Shown one piece after another: positions 13,683 to 13,966 of a stretch of 13,966 nt of DNA. Positions within the stretch are counted from its first letter, which is position 1; each line of letters opens with the position of its first letter. Origin of the DNA: Bacteroidales bacterium UBA4621 (lineage in GTDB: Bacteria; Bacteroidota; Bacteroidia; Bacteroidales; Paludibacteraceae); assembly GCA_002387325.1 (NCBI GenBank), contig DGIN01000089.1:1-13966 (forward strand), read 5' to 3'. The notes beneath the pieces were generated by a model, which worked only from the letters and a program-made list of their open reading frames with translations, searched no databases and was not told where the DNA came from. The translations under genes were made by a program, and so were the position numbers.

Positions 13683-13966
13683 ATGATTCTCAACTATATC
13701 TGGATAGGGTTGATACTGTTTGCAGTGGCAATGGGCATTGTGCAGGCAGTTTTTTTCGGGCAGACCGACATTTTCACCGTTATTCTCAATTCCACGTTTG
13801 AGAGTGCAAAGACGGGCTTTGAGATTTCTATCGGACTGACGGGTGTGCTGTCGCTATGGATGGGCATTATGAAGACGGGTGAAAAGGCGGGTGTAGTGCG
13901 GCAGATGTCGCATGTGGTAACGCCGTTCTTCACCCGCATCTTCCCCGAACTGCCCAAGGGGCACCC
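13683..13966 (+). CDS. SpmA-like nucleoside-recognition (Gate) membrane protein, 5' part
   Basis: The frame opens at ATG 13683 and runs off the window, with 94 complete codons. The start MILNYIWIGLILFAVAMG is a membrane helix, followed by DIFTVILNSTFESAKTGFEI, SIGLTGVLSLWMGIMKTGEK and a segment ending at TPFFTRIFPELPKG. This is the pattern of the spore maturation protein A / nucleoside recognition domain family, where the block LxGxxxLWxGxMKxxExAG is characteristic. Non-sporulating Bacteroidota carry such proteins, often as long SpmA-SpmB fusions; the rest of the gene is outside the window, so that cannot be checked. The role is unclear, possibly membrane transport. The homologous N-terminus supports this ATG over the next one at 13731. 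Confidence 0.85.
   Translation, partial: MILNYIWIGLILFAVAMGIVQAVFFGQTDIFTVILNSTFESAKTGFEISIGLTGVLSLWMGIMKTGEKAGVVRQMSHVVTPFFTRIFPELPKGH

Noticed and set aside
13541..13801. 86-codon plus-strand frame
   Set aside because: Its first part (FVVQEWCLWLRNGVCG) is only the translated 20-bp repeat, and the rest overlaps spmA in the wrong frame.

Overview
The window looks like a chromosomal segment of a Bacteroidales bacterium (phylum Bacteroidota, Prevotella-like). Three things point there: a complete nqrABCDEF operon, a secreted S9B dipeptidyl peptidase, and a recurring promoter form TTTG-N20-TAnnTTTG, which is the Bacteroidota sigma-ABfr consensus and not the E. coli -35/-10. No phage, IS, integrase, plasmid or CRISPR gene is visible.

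Layout. (1) Positions 2-562 hold the 3' end of a secreted or surface protein on the + strand, closed by a terminator at 615-648. (2) Positions 563-980 are non-coding. They contain candidate RNA folds and one copy of a dispersed repeat that ends in the nqr terminator. (3) Positions 981-6881 hold nqrA-B-C-D-E-F on the minus strand, tightly packed. The operon encodes the Na+-translocating NADH:quinone oxidoreductase, and the cofactor-binding residues I could check are present: 2Fe-2S cysteines in NqrF, Fe-binding cysteines in NqrD and NqrE, and flavinylated threonines in NqrB and NqrC. NqrC carries an extra N-terminal rubredoxin-like four-cysteine domain, the most unusual feature of the window. 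(4) Positions 6882-7237 form a divergent promoter region with an 11-bp x3 tandem array in the nqr leader. (5) Positions 7238-8539 encode a secreted protein with an InlB-like repeat. (6) Positions 8671-10728 encode a DPP IV-type peptidase. (7) Positions 10824-12080 encode an FHS-family sugar MFS permease, followed by a strong terminator and the second copy of the dispersed repeat. (8) Positions 12440-13144 encode a PAP2 membrane phosphatase. (9) Positions 13231-13305 are tRNA-Val(UAC). (10) Positions 13306-13682 are an intergenic stretch full of hairpins with a 20-bp x3 tandem array. (11) The 5' end of an spmA-like gene starts at 13683, apparently on a leaderless or nearly leaderless mRNA.

How the genes relate. 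The nqr operon makes one membrane complex that builds a sodium gradient from NADH oxidation. The peptidase, permease and phosphatase fit a peptide- and sugar-using, cell-envelope-active anaerobe. They look like separately transcribed units: four of the five + strand transcription units downstream of nqr, plus the tRNA, have their own promoter match. The four terminator hairpins share sequence, and in each one the imperfect base pairs are G-U on the strand that is actually transcribed.
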